Positions 8,123 through 16,794 of a stretch of DNA of 64,000 nt are shown in pieces (position 1 is the stretch's first letter; the number at the start of each line of letters is the position of its first letter). The notes under the pieces are model-generated. The model had not been told where the DNA came from. It made no database searches and saw only the letters and a list, made by a program, of their open reading frames with translations. The DNA comes from Devosia sp. Root685 (GTDB lineage Bacteria > Pseudomonadota > Alphaproteobacteria > Rhizobiales > Devosiaceae): NCBI RefSeq assembly GCF_001427875.1, contig NZ_LMHK01000001.1:994871-1058870 (forward strand). The letters are read 5' to 3'. A program made the translations under genes and the position numbers.

Positions 8123-10759
8123 CTAGCCTACCGCAACGTGCACGCGCTCGATTATGCGCCTGATTTCGGGACGGCAGGAACCGCAATTGGTTCCGGCTTT
8201 GGTACAGCGACCGACGGCCTCGACGGTATCGCAGCCCTCCCCGGCGATGGCGGCGGCGATGGTGTTGGCCCCCACCGAGAAGCACGAGCAGACGATCGCG
8301 CCCTTGTCCGGCATGTACGCTCCCGGTCGTCCGGCGAGCACGGCGGAGGCGGAAAGGCCTTCGGCGTGTAGCAATTCGGTCGCCCATTGCCGCGAGACGA
8401 TGACCGGATCGGGCGAGGCATAAAGCGCCAGGATCAGCCGTCCACCCTCGAGCACGGCGTAACTGCGCCTGCCTGAACGCTCATCGACCAGACTTCTCAT
8501 GCGCGCCGCCGGTGGCAGATCGAAACTAGTGCGCAGCCAGGCTTCCCAGTCAGCCGGTTCGTCGAACCAGGCAAGTTCGCCACGTGTCCCGCCCATGGTT
8601 TGGGCCACGGCCCAATAGAGACCAGTGAGCTTTGGCGGCTGCGCGGATACAAAGAAGCCGTAGAGGCGCACCCGGACCGGCTCGATGTGGCATTGGGCCA
8701 TCTTGAGGGCCGGCTGGCCGGAAACGGGGTCGGTTTTGGAGCGCACCAGGGCGTCGATGCGGCCGTTCGAGGAGAACTGATCGGTCCAATGCATGGGCAC
8801 GAACAGTTGGCCGCGCGGTTGGCGATCGGTGACGATGGCCCGCAGAATGGCGCTGCCCTGGCCATTGCCGACCCGCGCCAGCGTCGCGCCCCTGATGTTG
8901 AAGCGGCTGGCATCGGCCGGATTGATTTCCACAAAGGGCTCGGCGTAGTGCGCCGAGAGCCGCGCCGCTTTGCCCGTTCTGGTCATGGTATGCCAGTGAT
9001 CGCGCACCCGGCCGGTATTGAGAACCAGGCTGCCCGGAGAAGTTGGGATCACCGGCGGCGGCGCAACGGGGACGAAGCGCGCCTTACGATCGGGGGTGAA
9101 AAAATCGCCATCGCCGAACATGCGGGCCATGGGCTTGCCCCGCACGGGCCATTGCGTGGGGGCGATACTGGCATAGTCGGCACCAACCAGACCCGAGAGA
9201 TCAAAGTCGCGCTTTCCGTCGTTTTCGAAAGCGGAGAGCGCGACGTGTTCCGCAAAAATTTCGGCGGGCGAGGAATAGCGGAAGGCAGCGCGGAAGCCGA
9301 GGCGCTGGGCGACCTCCTTGATGATCCACCAATCGGGCCGCGCGTCTCCCGGCAGAGCCAGAAACGGCCTCTGGCGCGATAGCCGGCGCTCGGAATTGGT
9401 GACGGTGCCCTCTTTCTCGCCCCAGCCCGCAGCGGGCAGGCGCACATGGGCTTCCACTGCGGTGTCGGTACGGGCATTCATGTCGGAGACGACGACAAAG
9501 GGACAGGCGCGCAGCGCCGCGCGAACGCCATCGGCGTCGGGCATGGAATCGACCGGGTTGGTCGCCATGATCCAGACAGCCTTGATCTCGCCTCGCGCCA
9601 TGGCGGCAAAGAGGTCCACCGCCTTGAGGCCGGGCTTGGTGGCAACCGAACTCGTGCCCCAGAAACGGCCGACGCGCTCGATGGCTTCCTCGGTGAAATC
9701 CATATGGGCGGCCAGCATATTGGCGAGCCCGCCAACCTCGCGGCCACCCATGGCATTGGGCTGGCCGGTGACGCTGAACGGCCCCATACCCCTGCGGCCG
9801 ATGCGGCCGGTAAGAAGGTGGCAGTTGATGATGGCGTTGACCTTGTCGGTGCCGGCGGCAGACTGGTTGACGCCCTGCGAATAGACGGTGACTGCCTTTT
9901 CCGTCGCGGCGAACCACTCGTAAAAGCGGGCAATGTCCTCTGCGGGCGCACCTGACGCAGCGGCCACGCGTTCCAATGGCCAGTCTTCGGCCACCATTAA
10001 CGCCGCCTCGGCGCCGCTCGTGTGCTGGTCAACGAAGCGTTGGTCGGCAAAGCCGTTGCGGGACAGGTGGGCGAGAAGCCCGACGAACAACGCGCTGTCG
10101 CCATCCGATTGGATCGGCAGATGCAGGTCGGCAATGTCGGCGGTTGCCGTGCGCCTCGGGTCGATCACCACGACCCGCATGTCGGGGCGGCTCGCCTTGG
10201 CAGCGGCGATGCGCTGGTATAGCACCGGATGACACCAGGCGAGGTTCGAGCCGACCAGCACAATGAGATCGGCAAGTTCGAGGTCTTCGTAATTGCCCGG
10301 GACCGTGTCCGAACCAAAAGCACGCTTGTGACCCGCCACCGATGAGGCCATGCAGAGGCGCGAATTGGTGTCGATATTGGCGCTGCCGACAAAGCCTTTC
10401 ATCAGCTTGTTCGCGACATAATAGTCTTCGGTCAGCAACTGCCCGGAGCCGTAGATGGCGACCGAGTTGGGGCCATATTCGTCAATAGCCGCCCGAAATT
10501 TCGCCGCGACAAGATCGAGCGCCTCGTCCCAGTCGGTCCGCCTGCCATTGATTTCAGGGTGCAGTAATCGCCCGTCGAGCGAGAGCGTTTCGCCAAGCGC
10601 CGAACCCTTGGAGCAGAGGCGCCCAAAATTGGCAGGATGATCGGGATCCCCTGATATTGCGACTGAGCCGTCAGCTTGCGGCGTCGCCAGAACGCCACAG
10701 CCGACCCCGCAATAGGGACAGGTTGTCTTGACGGTCGTCGTGGAACTTTGGGCAATCAT
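8123..10759 (-). CDS. nasA: Assimilatory nitrate reductase catalytic subunit
   Basis: 878 aa molybdopterin oxidoreductase. The N-terminal [4Fe-4S] ligands are Cys14, Cys17, Cys21 and Cys49 (TTCPYCGVGCG and GRLCSKG). The long molybdopterin-binding core and a C-terminal molydopterin dinucleotide domain follow (LNTGRVRDHWHTMTRTGKA). The last 60 residues hold a BFD-like [2Fe-2S] site with Cys in VCSCFSVG and GTNCGSCRPE, typical of cytoplasmic NasA. It reduces nitrate to nitrite using Mo-bis-MGD; mobA is 5 kb away. The start overlaps the upstream reductase gene by 4 nt (ATGA), and it is the last gene of the nitrate operon. Confidence 0.94.
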   Translation of the reverse strand: MIAQSSTTTVKTTCPYCGVGCGVLATPQADGSVAISGDPDHPANFGRLCSKGSALGETLSLDGRLLHPEINGRRTDWDEALDLVAAKFRAAIDEYGPNSVAIYGSGQLLTEDYYVANKLMKGFVGSANIDTNSRLCMASSVAGHKRAFGSDTVPGNYEDLELADLIVLVGSNLAWCHPVLYQRIAAAKASRPDMRVVVIDPRRTATADIADLHLPIQSDGDSALFVGLLAHLSRNGFADQRFVDQHTSGAEAALMVAEDWPLERVAAASGAPAEDIARFYEWFAATEKAVTVYSQGVNQSAAGTDKVNAIINCHLLTGRIGRRGMGPFSVTGQPNAMGGREVGGLANMLAAHMDFTEEAIERVGRFWGTSSVATKPGLKAVDLFAAMARGEIKAVWIMATNPVDSMPDADGVRAALRACPFVVVSDMNARTDTAVEAHVRLPAAGWGEKEGTVTNSERRLSRQRPFLALPGDARPDWWIIKEVAQRLGFRAAFRYSSPAEIFAEHVALSAFENDGKRDFDLSGLVGADYASIAPTQWPVRGKPMARMFGDGDFFTPDRKARFVPVAPPPVIPTSPGSLVLNTGRVRDHWHTMTRTGKAARLSAHYAEPFVEINPADASRFNIRGATLARVGNGQGSAILRAIVTDRQPRGQLFVPMHWTDQFSSNGRIDALVRSKTDPVSGQPALKMAQCHIEPVRVRLYGFFVSAQPPKLTGLYWAVAQTMGGTRGELAWFDEPADWEAWLRTSFDLPPAARMRSLVDERSGRRSYAVLEGGRLILALYASPDPVIVSRQWATELLHAEGLSASAVLAGRPGAYMPDKGAIVCSCFSVGANTIAAAIAGEGCDTVEAVGRCTKAGTNCGSCRPEIRRIIERVHVAVG

Positions 10760-12060
10760 GCAGCACGTTTCGTTGCGGAGTTGAGGAGGCCGTTGCAGGT
10801 GTGGCGGTTAACCAGCGACGCTGCAACGGCCTCCATAGGGTCCATGGGGGCACTCCCCTGATAGGCTTGACCGAAGACCAGCATGTTGCGCTTGTCCGCG
10901 GTCGGTGTGCGCTGCTTCAGAAGATCGAAGAACCAGGGGCCATCGCCGGTTTCGCCATAAAGGACGGCGCCGACAATGCGATCGTCCTGCAGCACCAAGC
11001 GCTTGTAGACACCGCCCTCCTCGTCCTGCAGCACGATCTCCTCGTGGCCGTCGCGGCTCGCAAAATCCCCCGCCGAGTAGATTGAGATGCCGGTGACCTT
11101 GAGCTGGGTTGCCGTCTCGACGGGCTGGAAGCTCGCCGCCCTGCCCGCAAGCGTATCGGCCAACACCTCGGCCATGTCGTAAAGCGGCGCAACGAGGCCA
11201 TAACAGACGCCATTGTGCTCGACGCATTCGCCCAGAGCGAAGATATGCGGGTCCGAGGTCCGCATCTGGTCATCGACCACGATGCCGCGCTCGACATGAA
11301 TACCCGCATCCGTCGCGATGCGCGTTTCGGGCCGAATGCCCACCGCCATGACCACGATATCGGCCGGGCAAAGCCGCCCATCGTCGAGCACCACCGCCTC
11401 GGCCTTGCCGTGGCCGACAATCGCCGCGGTCTGCGCGTTGCAGAGCACTTCGATGCCGCGGTCTTCGAAGGCGCGTTGCAGCATGCGGCCGGCGACGGCG
11501 TCGAGTTGGCGGTTCATCAGGTGCTCCGCCGCGTGGATCACGGTCACCGCCATGCCGCGCAGGCGCAAGGCCGCGGCGGCCTCGAGCCCGAGAAGTCCGC
11601 CGCCGATCACCACGGCGCTGGTTCCGGGCCGGGAAGCCACTGCGATCATGGCCTCCACATCGTCGAGATCGCGGAAGGCCAGGACGCCGGGAAGCTCCTT
11701 GCCGGCGATGGGCAGGATGAACGGCGCCGAACCCGTTGCGATCACCAGTGTGTCATAGGGCGTTTCACCGCCGCGGGAGATCACCAGTTTGCGGTGCCGA
11801 TCAATTGCCGTGACATGTTCGCCGAACCGGGTCCGGACGCCATGACGGGCATACCAGGCCGCGTCATGGGTCACGGCTTCCTCAAACGTCTTTTCTCCAG
11901 CCAGCACCGGGGACAGCATCAGGCGGCTATAATTGCCGCGCGGCTCCGCCCCGAAAAGCGTCACCTCATACTGTCCCGGCGCCTTGGCGAAGATGTGCTC
12001 GAGGGCGCGGCCGGAGGCCATGCCGGCCCCGACCACGACCAGTCTATGCCTGGTTGTCAT
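10756..12060 (-). CDS. FAD/NAD(P)H oxidoreductase of the nitrate operon (NirB N-terminal-like)
   Basis: 434 aa from ATG 12060, fixed by the ATGA overlap with the transporter gene. It has an FAD-binding motif (VVVGAGMASGRALE) at the start, an NAD(P)-binding motif (VVIGGGLLGLEAAAALR) near residue 150 and the second FAD site IFALGECVEHNG near 285. This is the reductase half of assimilatory nitrite reductase NirB; the siroheme/Fe-S half of the ~800-aa enzyme is absent. It most probably passes electrons from NAD(P)H to NasA, like the stand-alone electron-transfer subunits known from Bacillus and Klebsiella nitrate reductases. A truncated nitrite reductase is possible but the ends are clean and translationally coupled. 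Confidence 0.85.
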   Translation of the reverse strand: MTTRHRLVVVGAGMASGRALEHIFAKAPGQYEVTLFGAEPRGNYSRLMLSPVLAGEKTFEEAVTHDAAWYARHGVRTRFGEHVTAIDRHRKLVISRGGETPYDTLVIATGSAPFILPIAGKELPGVLAFRDLDDVEAMIAVASRPGTSAVVIGGGLLGLEAAAALRLRGMAVTVIHAAEHLMNRQLDAVAGRMLQRAFEDRGIEVLCNAQTAAIVGHGKAEAVVLDDGRLCPADIVVMAVGIRPETRIATDAGIHVERGIVVDDQMRTSDPHIFALGECVEHNGVCYGLVAPLYDMAEVLADTLAGRAASFQPVETATQLKVTGISIYSAGDFASRDGHEEIVLQDEEGGVYKRLVLQDDRIVGAVLYGETGDGPWFFDLLKQRTPTADKRNMLVFGQAYQGSAPMDPMEAVAASLVNRHTCNGLLNSATKRAA

Positions 12061-13325
12061 GCGGGCTGCCCAACCGGCTGCCGGTCGATGCGCCGCACGG
12101 CAAGGTGCATCCACAGGAAGGCCGCGGCTACCAGTACGAAGATCGCGACGAAGCAGCTCGACCAGATGCCGGTGACATCATTGAGATAGCCGAACAGCAG
12201 CGGCAGGATGAAACCGCCGAGCCCGCCGATCATGCCCACCAGCCCGCCGACTGCGCCGACGTTTTGCGGATAATAGACCGGGATATGCTTATAGACGGCC
12301 GCCTTGCCCAGGCTCATGAAGAAGCCGAGCACGAAGACCAGCCCGACGAAAGCCCAGGGGCTCAGCGCAAAATGCAGCGAGACCGGACCATTGATGCCCG
12401 CGACGACGAAATCGGATGCCGGCAAGGCAAGGATAGCGGTCACCAGCAAGGACACACCAAACGTCCAGTAAAGCACGGTGCGCGCCCCGACGCGGTCCGA
12501 TAGCGTGCCGCCATAGGCGCGGAAAATGCTGGCGGGCACCGAATAGAAAGCGGCGACCATGCCCGCCGTCGCGATGTCGAAACCGTAGACGCCGATCAGA
12601 TAGCGCGGCAGCCAGAGCGTCAGAGCGACGAAGGCGCCGAACGCGAAGAAATAATAGAGGGCGAAGCGCCAGACCTGCACATTGCGCAGCGGGGCGAATT
12701 CACCGAGGAGGCTTTTTGGCTGATAGCTTTCCTTCCGCCGCTGCACGATCACCGGATCATCTTCAGTCGTGAACCAGAAGACCACGGCCATGATGGCCAG
12801 CGCGGCGGCCCAGATCAGCGCAACCGACTGCCAGCCCCATGAGAGCATGACGAACGGCGCGAGGAACTTGGTGACCGCAGCGCCCACATTGCCGACGCCG
12901 AAAATGCCGAGCGCGGTGCCCTGCTTCGAGGCCGGATAGAAGCGCGACACATAGGCGACACCGACCGCAAAGGAGCCACCAGCGAGCCCGACGCCAAGCG
13001 CGGCCAGCAGGAACTGCTCATAGGTCTGGGCAAACGACAGGAGAAAAGTCGCAAGCGCCGCGGCCAGCATGGTGATCACATAGACGATGCGGCCGCCCAT
13101 ACGGTCGGTCAGCACGCCGAGCAACACGCGCACCAGCGATCCGGTCAGCACCGGCGTGCCGATCAAGAGGCCAAATTGCGTCTCGCTCAGCCCGAGCTCG
13201 GTCTTGAGCCCGACGCCGATAATGGAAAAGATGGTCCAGACCGCAAAGCAAACGGTGAAGGCCACCGTGGACATTGTCAGGGCGCGGGTGGGTTGCGCCG
13301 AGGAAGTCGATTGCATGGGTGTCAT
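12057..13325 (-). CDS. Nitrate/nitrite MFS transporter (NarK/NasA family)
   Basis: About 422 aa with twelve predicted membrane spans. GLAGGSFAVGVAYVSRFYP and GIFGVGNVGAAVTKFLAP are the nitrate-porter signature regions, with the second repeat near GGLVGMIGGLGGFILPLLFG. It imports nitrate, possibly with nitrite exchange, across the inner membrane. Start: ATG 13325 has AGGG 9 nt upstream; ATG 13316 with AAAGG upstream is also possible. It is the first gene of the nitrate operon, directly behind an intrinsic terminator in its leader. Confidence 0.9.
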   Translation of the reverse strand: MTPMQSTSSAQPTRALTMSTVAFTVCFAVWTIFSIIGVGLKTELGLSETQFGLLIGTPVLTGSLVRVLLGVLTDRMGGRIVYVITMLAAALATFLLSFAQTYEQFLLAALGVGLAGGSFAVGVAYVSRFYPASKQGTALGIFGVGNVGAAVTKFLAPFVMLSWGWQSVALIWAAALAIMAVVFWFTTEDDPVIVQRRKESYQPKSLLGEFAPLRNVQVWRFALYYFFAFGAFVALTLWLPRYLIGVYGFDIATAGMVAAFYSVPASIFRAYGGTLSDRVGARTVLYWTFGVSLLVTAILALPASDFVVAGINGPVSLHFALSPWAFVGLVFVLGFFMSLGKAAVYKHIPVYYPQNVGAVGGLVGMIGGLGGFILPLLFGYLNDVTGIWSSCFVAIFVLVAAAFLWMHLAVRRIDRQPVGQPA

Positions 13326-13340
13326 GCCTTTCATCCCTAC

Positions 13341-13409
13341 AAAAACAAAAAGCTGCCAATGAATGCGCGGCCCGGTTTTGAACCCGGTCGCAAATCCATT
13401 GGCAGCTTT
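13341..13409 (-). terminator. Intrinsic terminator in the leader of the nitrate operon
   Basis: On the minus strand a perfect 13-bp stem (13397-13409 with 13349-13361, AAAGCTGCCAATG against CATTGGCAGCTTT) encloses a second smaller hairpin and runs directly into TTTTTGTTTTTG. It ends 15 nt before the chosen transporter start, so it must be read through for the operon to be expressed. This position is typical of an attenuator. Confidence 0.8.
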
Positions 13410-13415
13410 GCCTGT

Positions 13416-13435
13416 GGCATCCGTCATTGGATGCC
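13416..13435 (-). promoter_or_regulatory. ANTAR-type RNA hairpin with AATGAC hexaloop
   Basis: On the minus strand GGCATCC, AATGAC, GGATGCC makes a 7-bp stem with a six-base loop that has A at position 1 and G at position 4, the loop rule of ANTAR-protein (NasR/NasT) targets. It lies 7 nt before the terminator stem. A second, less canonical hairpin (GCTC TAGC GAGC, 13446-13457) is just upstream and may be the first of the usual pair. Known biology: NasT binding such pairs prevents termination when nitrate is present. No nasT gene is in the window. Confidence 0.65.
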
Positions 13436-13633
13436 CGATCAAACGGCTCGCTAGAGCAGTCTCGGGGATATCTATGCAGCTAGTGTGCCAAGTCGATATT
13501 GGCGGCGAAACCCATGAATTTCAGTGGTTTACCGATTTTCTGGCCGCAGAACCCAAAGGTGTCGCGCACAAATCGGCGCCACAAGCCCATAAATTATGCA
13601 TTTTCACGAGATGCAAAACGAACGTGCAGAACC

Positions 13634-14521
13634 CTACAAAACCGTTCCGTCTGCCGCAAAACCGGCGGTGATCAGATCGCGTCCGAAGATCGAAGTATCG
13701 CGCGGCACGAGGCGCACGACGCTGTAGCCGCGGCGAGCAAGCTGATCGAGGAAGATGGGCAGCATGTCCACGGTGCGCTGGTGAATGTCATGGAACAGAA
13801 TAATACCGCTGCCGCGCGCTTCGAGGCGGCTGAGCGTGCGCGTAGCCACAGCGGCGGGCGTGTCCTTAAAATAGTCCTTGCTGTCGATATCGACATCGAG
13901 AACCACCGCGCCGCTCTGGATGAGGCCGGTGCGCAAAAAGCCGGTCTGCGACAAATAGGGGAAGCGGAAGAAGGGCGAGAGCTTTTGCCCGCCGCCGGCA
14001 AGTGCCGCCGAAACCGCCTCCTCACCCTTGACGATTTCCTCGATCGCTTCCTGCCGGGTTAGACCCGCAAGATTGACATGGCCATAGGTGTGGCTACCCA
14101 CGGTGTGACCGGCGATAGCGACGCGCTGCGCCAGTCGCGGATTGGCCTCGGCCGAGGAGCCGAGCATAAGGAACGTCGCCTTGACGCCATAGTCGGATAG
14201 CGTTGAAAGGATCGTTTCGGTCTTGCCGGCGCGCGGACCATCGTCGAAGGTCAGTACCACCTCGCCGGGTTTGAGGATGATATCGGCCGTGGTCGAAACG
14301 GGGAGCGTGCGCCCGCCGATATTGCGCGGCGCGAAGATTTCGCTCGGCAAGGGCTGCTCCATTTTCAACACGGCCGGCACGGCGATCGCCGAAGTTTTCA
14401 ACGTGTCCACCACAGGCGTAGCGGTCAGCCGTTGCGGGCTTACCGGCTTGGCACAACCACCCAGCATGATGCCGGACACCAGAAGGCAGAGCAGAAGGCG
14501 GGAGGGCAGCACGATGAGCAC
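13634..14521 (-). CDS. Polysaccharide deacetylase family lipoprotein (NodB homology)
   Basis: About 295 aa. The N-terminus is a lipoprotein signal with lipobox MLGGC near residue 22, so it should be membrane-anchored in the envelope. The NodB domain starts with VVLTFDDGPRAGKT (catalytic Asp pair), continues with HTVGSHTYGHVN (metal-binding His pair) and FFRFPYL, and ends in IILFHDIH. It likely removes acetyl groups from peptidoglycan or another N-acetylated glycan. The start is a GTG at 14521 or 14512; neither has a strong ribosome-binding site. It diverges from the BenE-type permease gene. Confidence 0.85.
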   Translation of the reverse strand: MLIVLPSRLLLCLLVSGIMLGGCAKPVSPQRLTATPVVDTLKTSAIAVPAVLKMEQPLPSEIFAPRNIGGRTLPVSTTADIILKPGEVVLTFDDGPRAGKTETILSTLSDYGVKATFLMLGSSAEANPRLAQRVAIAGHTVGSHTYGHVNLAGLTRQEAIEEIVKGEEAVSAALAGGGQKLSPFFRFPYLSQTGFLRTGLIQSGAVVLDVDIDSKDYFKDTPAAVATRTLSRLEARGSGIILFHDIHQRTVDMLPIFLDQLARRGYSVVRLVPRDTSIFGRDLITAGFAADGTVL

Positions 14522-14705
14522 TCAACATCATATGAATCTGAGCGCGAGAATTTGCGATTATGGTTAATTTTCCCCTCGCGAAAACTTAAGAAGAGCTTAC
14601 CGATCAGAGGGTTAGTGTTGCCGAGAGCCCTGAACCAAAGGGAAAACCGGTAGACCGGCTCCAAAAAAACGTTAGCGTGCCGCTGTCTTGCGAGGGGGAA
14701 TCGCC

Positions 14706-15902
14706 ATGCATGCTGGCTCGCCGACGGTCGCGCCGACCGGACGGAAAGAATTTTTGCAGCCCATCATGGCGGGGACGCTCGCGGCCATTGTCGGCTATGC
14801 GAGCACCTTTACGCTCGTCCTTGCTGCACTGACCGCCGCGGGCGCTTCGCCGCAACAGGCCGGTTCGGGCCTCTTCTCAGTTTGCCTCGCGCTTGGCGTG
14901 CTCAATATCGCCGTGGCATTTCGGGCCAAGGTGCCGATCAGTTTTGCCTGGACCACGCCCGGCGTCGCGTTTCTCTTGACCGTAGGCGAGCCAGTCGGCG
15001 GCTTTCCGGCCGTAGCCGGCGCATTCCTCGTGACGGCTGCACTGGTGGTCCTGACCGGCCTCCTGAAACCCCTGGCGCGCCTGATCGCTGCCATTCCCGC
15101 AGCCATTGCCAATGCCATGTTGGCCGGCATGCTTCTTACACTCTGCCTCGCGCCCGTTACGGCCCTGGCCGAAGCGCCCTTGCTCGCCGCGCCCATTCTC
15201 CTCGCCTGGATGCTCGGCTTGCGGTTTGCGCGGCGCTATGCCGTGCCGATTGCGGTCGTGGTCACCGGCATCGTGCTGGCCCTGACGACGCACCTGCCCG
15301 AAGGCGCGCTCGACGGCACCTGGCCCATGCTGCTGCCGGTGATGCCGGAATTCACCTGGGACGCCATCATCCGCATTGGCCTGCCGCTCTATGTCGTCAC
15401 CATGGCCTCACAAAATCTCCCGGGCATCGCGGTGATGAAAGCCAATGGCTATTCGCTCGCCCCTGCCCCCATTTTCGTAATGACCGGCATTGCCAGCGGC
15501 CTCACCGCCTTGTTCGGCGGGCAGACGATCAACCTAGCCGCCATTACGGCGGCCATCTGCGCGGGGCCCGAGGCACATCCCGATCCGCAGAAGCGTTGGC
15601 CGGCGCCGGTGGCGGCCGGTAGCGTCTATATCTTGCTCGGTCTTGCGGCGAGCCTTGCCGCTGCTTTCATTGCCGCCTCGCCACCCATCCTCATTCAGGC
15701 CGTCGCGGGCCTCGCCTTGCTCTCGAGCCTCGCCTCGGCCCTTTCCGCTGCGCTGGCGCACGAGGGATCGCGCCTGCCGGCAATTCTCACCTTTGTGGCC
15801 ACCGCATCGGGAATCACCATTTTTGGCATTGGCGCGCCCTTCTGGGGCCTTGTGGGCGGCATCGTGCTATTGCTGCTCCTGCGCCAGCCTGCGCAAAAAT
15901 GA
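14706..15902 (+). CDS. BenE-family membrane transporter
   Basis: 398 aa from ATG 14706, with GAGGGGG 7 nt upstream; an earlier in-frame TTG is unlikely. Nearly the whole protein is hydrophobic, about 11-12 spans, with the BenE-type FAWTTPGVAFLLTVG segment near residue 80 and FGGQTINLAAITAAI near 265. Family members are proton symporters for benzoate, but many distant members have no proven substrate. It overlaps mobA by 4 nt (ATGA), so the pair is co-translated; the link between the two functions is unclear. Confidence 0.82.
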   Translation: MHAGSPTVAPTGRKEFLQPIMAGTLAAIVGYASTFTLVLAALTAAGASPQQAGSGLFSVCLALGVLNIAVAFRAKVPISFAWTTPGVAFLLTVGEPVGGFPAVAGAFLVTAALVVLTGLLKPLARLIAAIPAAIANAMLAGMLLTLCLAPVTALAEAPLLAAPILLAWMLGLRFARRYAVPIAVVVTGIVLALTTHLPEGALDGTWPMLLPVMPEFTWDAIIRIGLPLYVVTMASQNLPGIAVMKANGYSLAPAPIFVMTGIASGLTALFGGQTINLAAITAAICAGPEAHPDPQKRWPAPVAAGSVYILLGLAASLAAAFIAASPPILIQAVAGLALLSSLASALSAALAHEGSRLPAILTFVATASGITIFGIGAPFWGLVGGIVLLLLLRQPAQK

Positions 15903-16501
15903 GCAGAATCTTCGGCCTGATACTGGCCGGCGGCGAGGGCTCGCGCCTCGGCGGCGTGCGCAAGGCCGACCTGAGAATCGGCGGCGTGCGGCTCCTCCAA
16001 CGTGTCGCCGGCGCCTTCGAGGGCAAGGTGGCGGAGCTGTTCGTCGCCTCGGGCCAGATCGACGTTTCCGACCTGGCTCTCACCAGCCTCCGCGACGAGA
16101 GCGCGATATCCACGGGGCCGCTGGCGGGTATCAGGGCCGCCGTTCGTCATCTCGAAAAGACATTCGATTCCGGCGACATGCTGGTGAGCGTAGCGGTCGA
16201 TACGCCCTTTCTCCCGCCGGATTATGTGGAACGGCTGAGCCAAGCCGCCGCAAAAACCGGCGCTGCCTACGCCGCATGGGGCGAAAGCATCTACCCAACC
16301 AATAGCGCCTGGCAGCTGACCGCGCTCTCTGATGCCCTTGAAGCGACAAGCGAATCTGCCGGACCTAAGGCGATTCTGCACAAGCTGGGCGCTGCGCGGG
16401 TCGATTGGTCCGCAAATGCAGCGGTCGATCCCTTTGCCAACATAAATACGCTCGATGACCTGATAGCCTTGCAGCGCCGGGCCATTCGCCTGGGGATATG
16501 A
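15899..16501 (+). CDS. mobA: Molybdenum cofactor guanylyltransferase
   Basis: 200 aa. The N-terminal GTP-binding signature LILAGGEGSRLGGVRKADL is diagnostic of MobA, followed by the GPLAGI segment and the metal-binding Asp in VAVDTPFLP. It attaches GMP to molybdopterin to form the MGD cofactor needed by NasA in the nearby nitrate operon. It begins inside the stop codon of the BenE-type gene, and tRNA-Asn follows about 100 nt later. Confidence 0.88.
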   Translation: MSRIFGLILAGGEGSRLGGVRKADLRIGGVRLLQRVAGAFEGKVAELFVASGQIDVSDLALTSLRDESAISTGPLAGIRAAVRHLEKTFDSGDMLVSVAVDTPFLPPDYVERLSQAAAKTGAAYAAWGESIYPTNSAWQLTALSDALEATSESAGPKAILHKLGAARVDWSANAAVDPFANINTLDDLIALQRRAIRLGI

Positions 16502-16598
16502 CACATTTATTCACAGGCTCGGCAATAAGGGCTTGGCAAACCAGATGGGTTTGGGTACACGGACCTCGCCTTCGACGCCGAAGGCCATACCGAAGTGT

Positions 16599-16674
16599 TC
16601 CGCGATAGCTCAGTTGGTAGAGCGTTCGACTGTTAATCGAATGGTCGCTGGTTCGAGTCCAGCTCGCGGAGCCA
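16599..16674 (+). tRNA. tRNA-Asn (anticodon GTT)
   Basis: A complete cloverleaf of 76 nt including encoded CCA. Acceptor stem TCCGCGA (16599-16605) pairs with TCGCGGA (16664-16670). The anticodon stem TTCGA/TCGAA encloses loop CTGTTAA with GTT at 16632-16634. The T-arm has GGTTCGAGTCC. A 7-bp hairpin (16568-16585) precedes it. Confidence 0.97.
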
Positions 16675-16794
16675 TTCGGGTCTTTTGAGACCCGCGCCTC
16701 CCAAACATCTTTGAGTGCACAAATTTTGCGCAATTGAGCGCGCAAAGGTTGCTGCCCTCGCCCTTGAGGAGTAGGACGGGCAGTCCCTCCTGGA

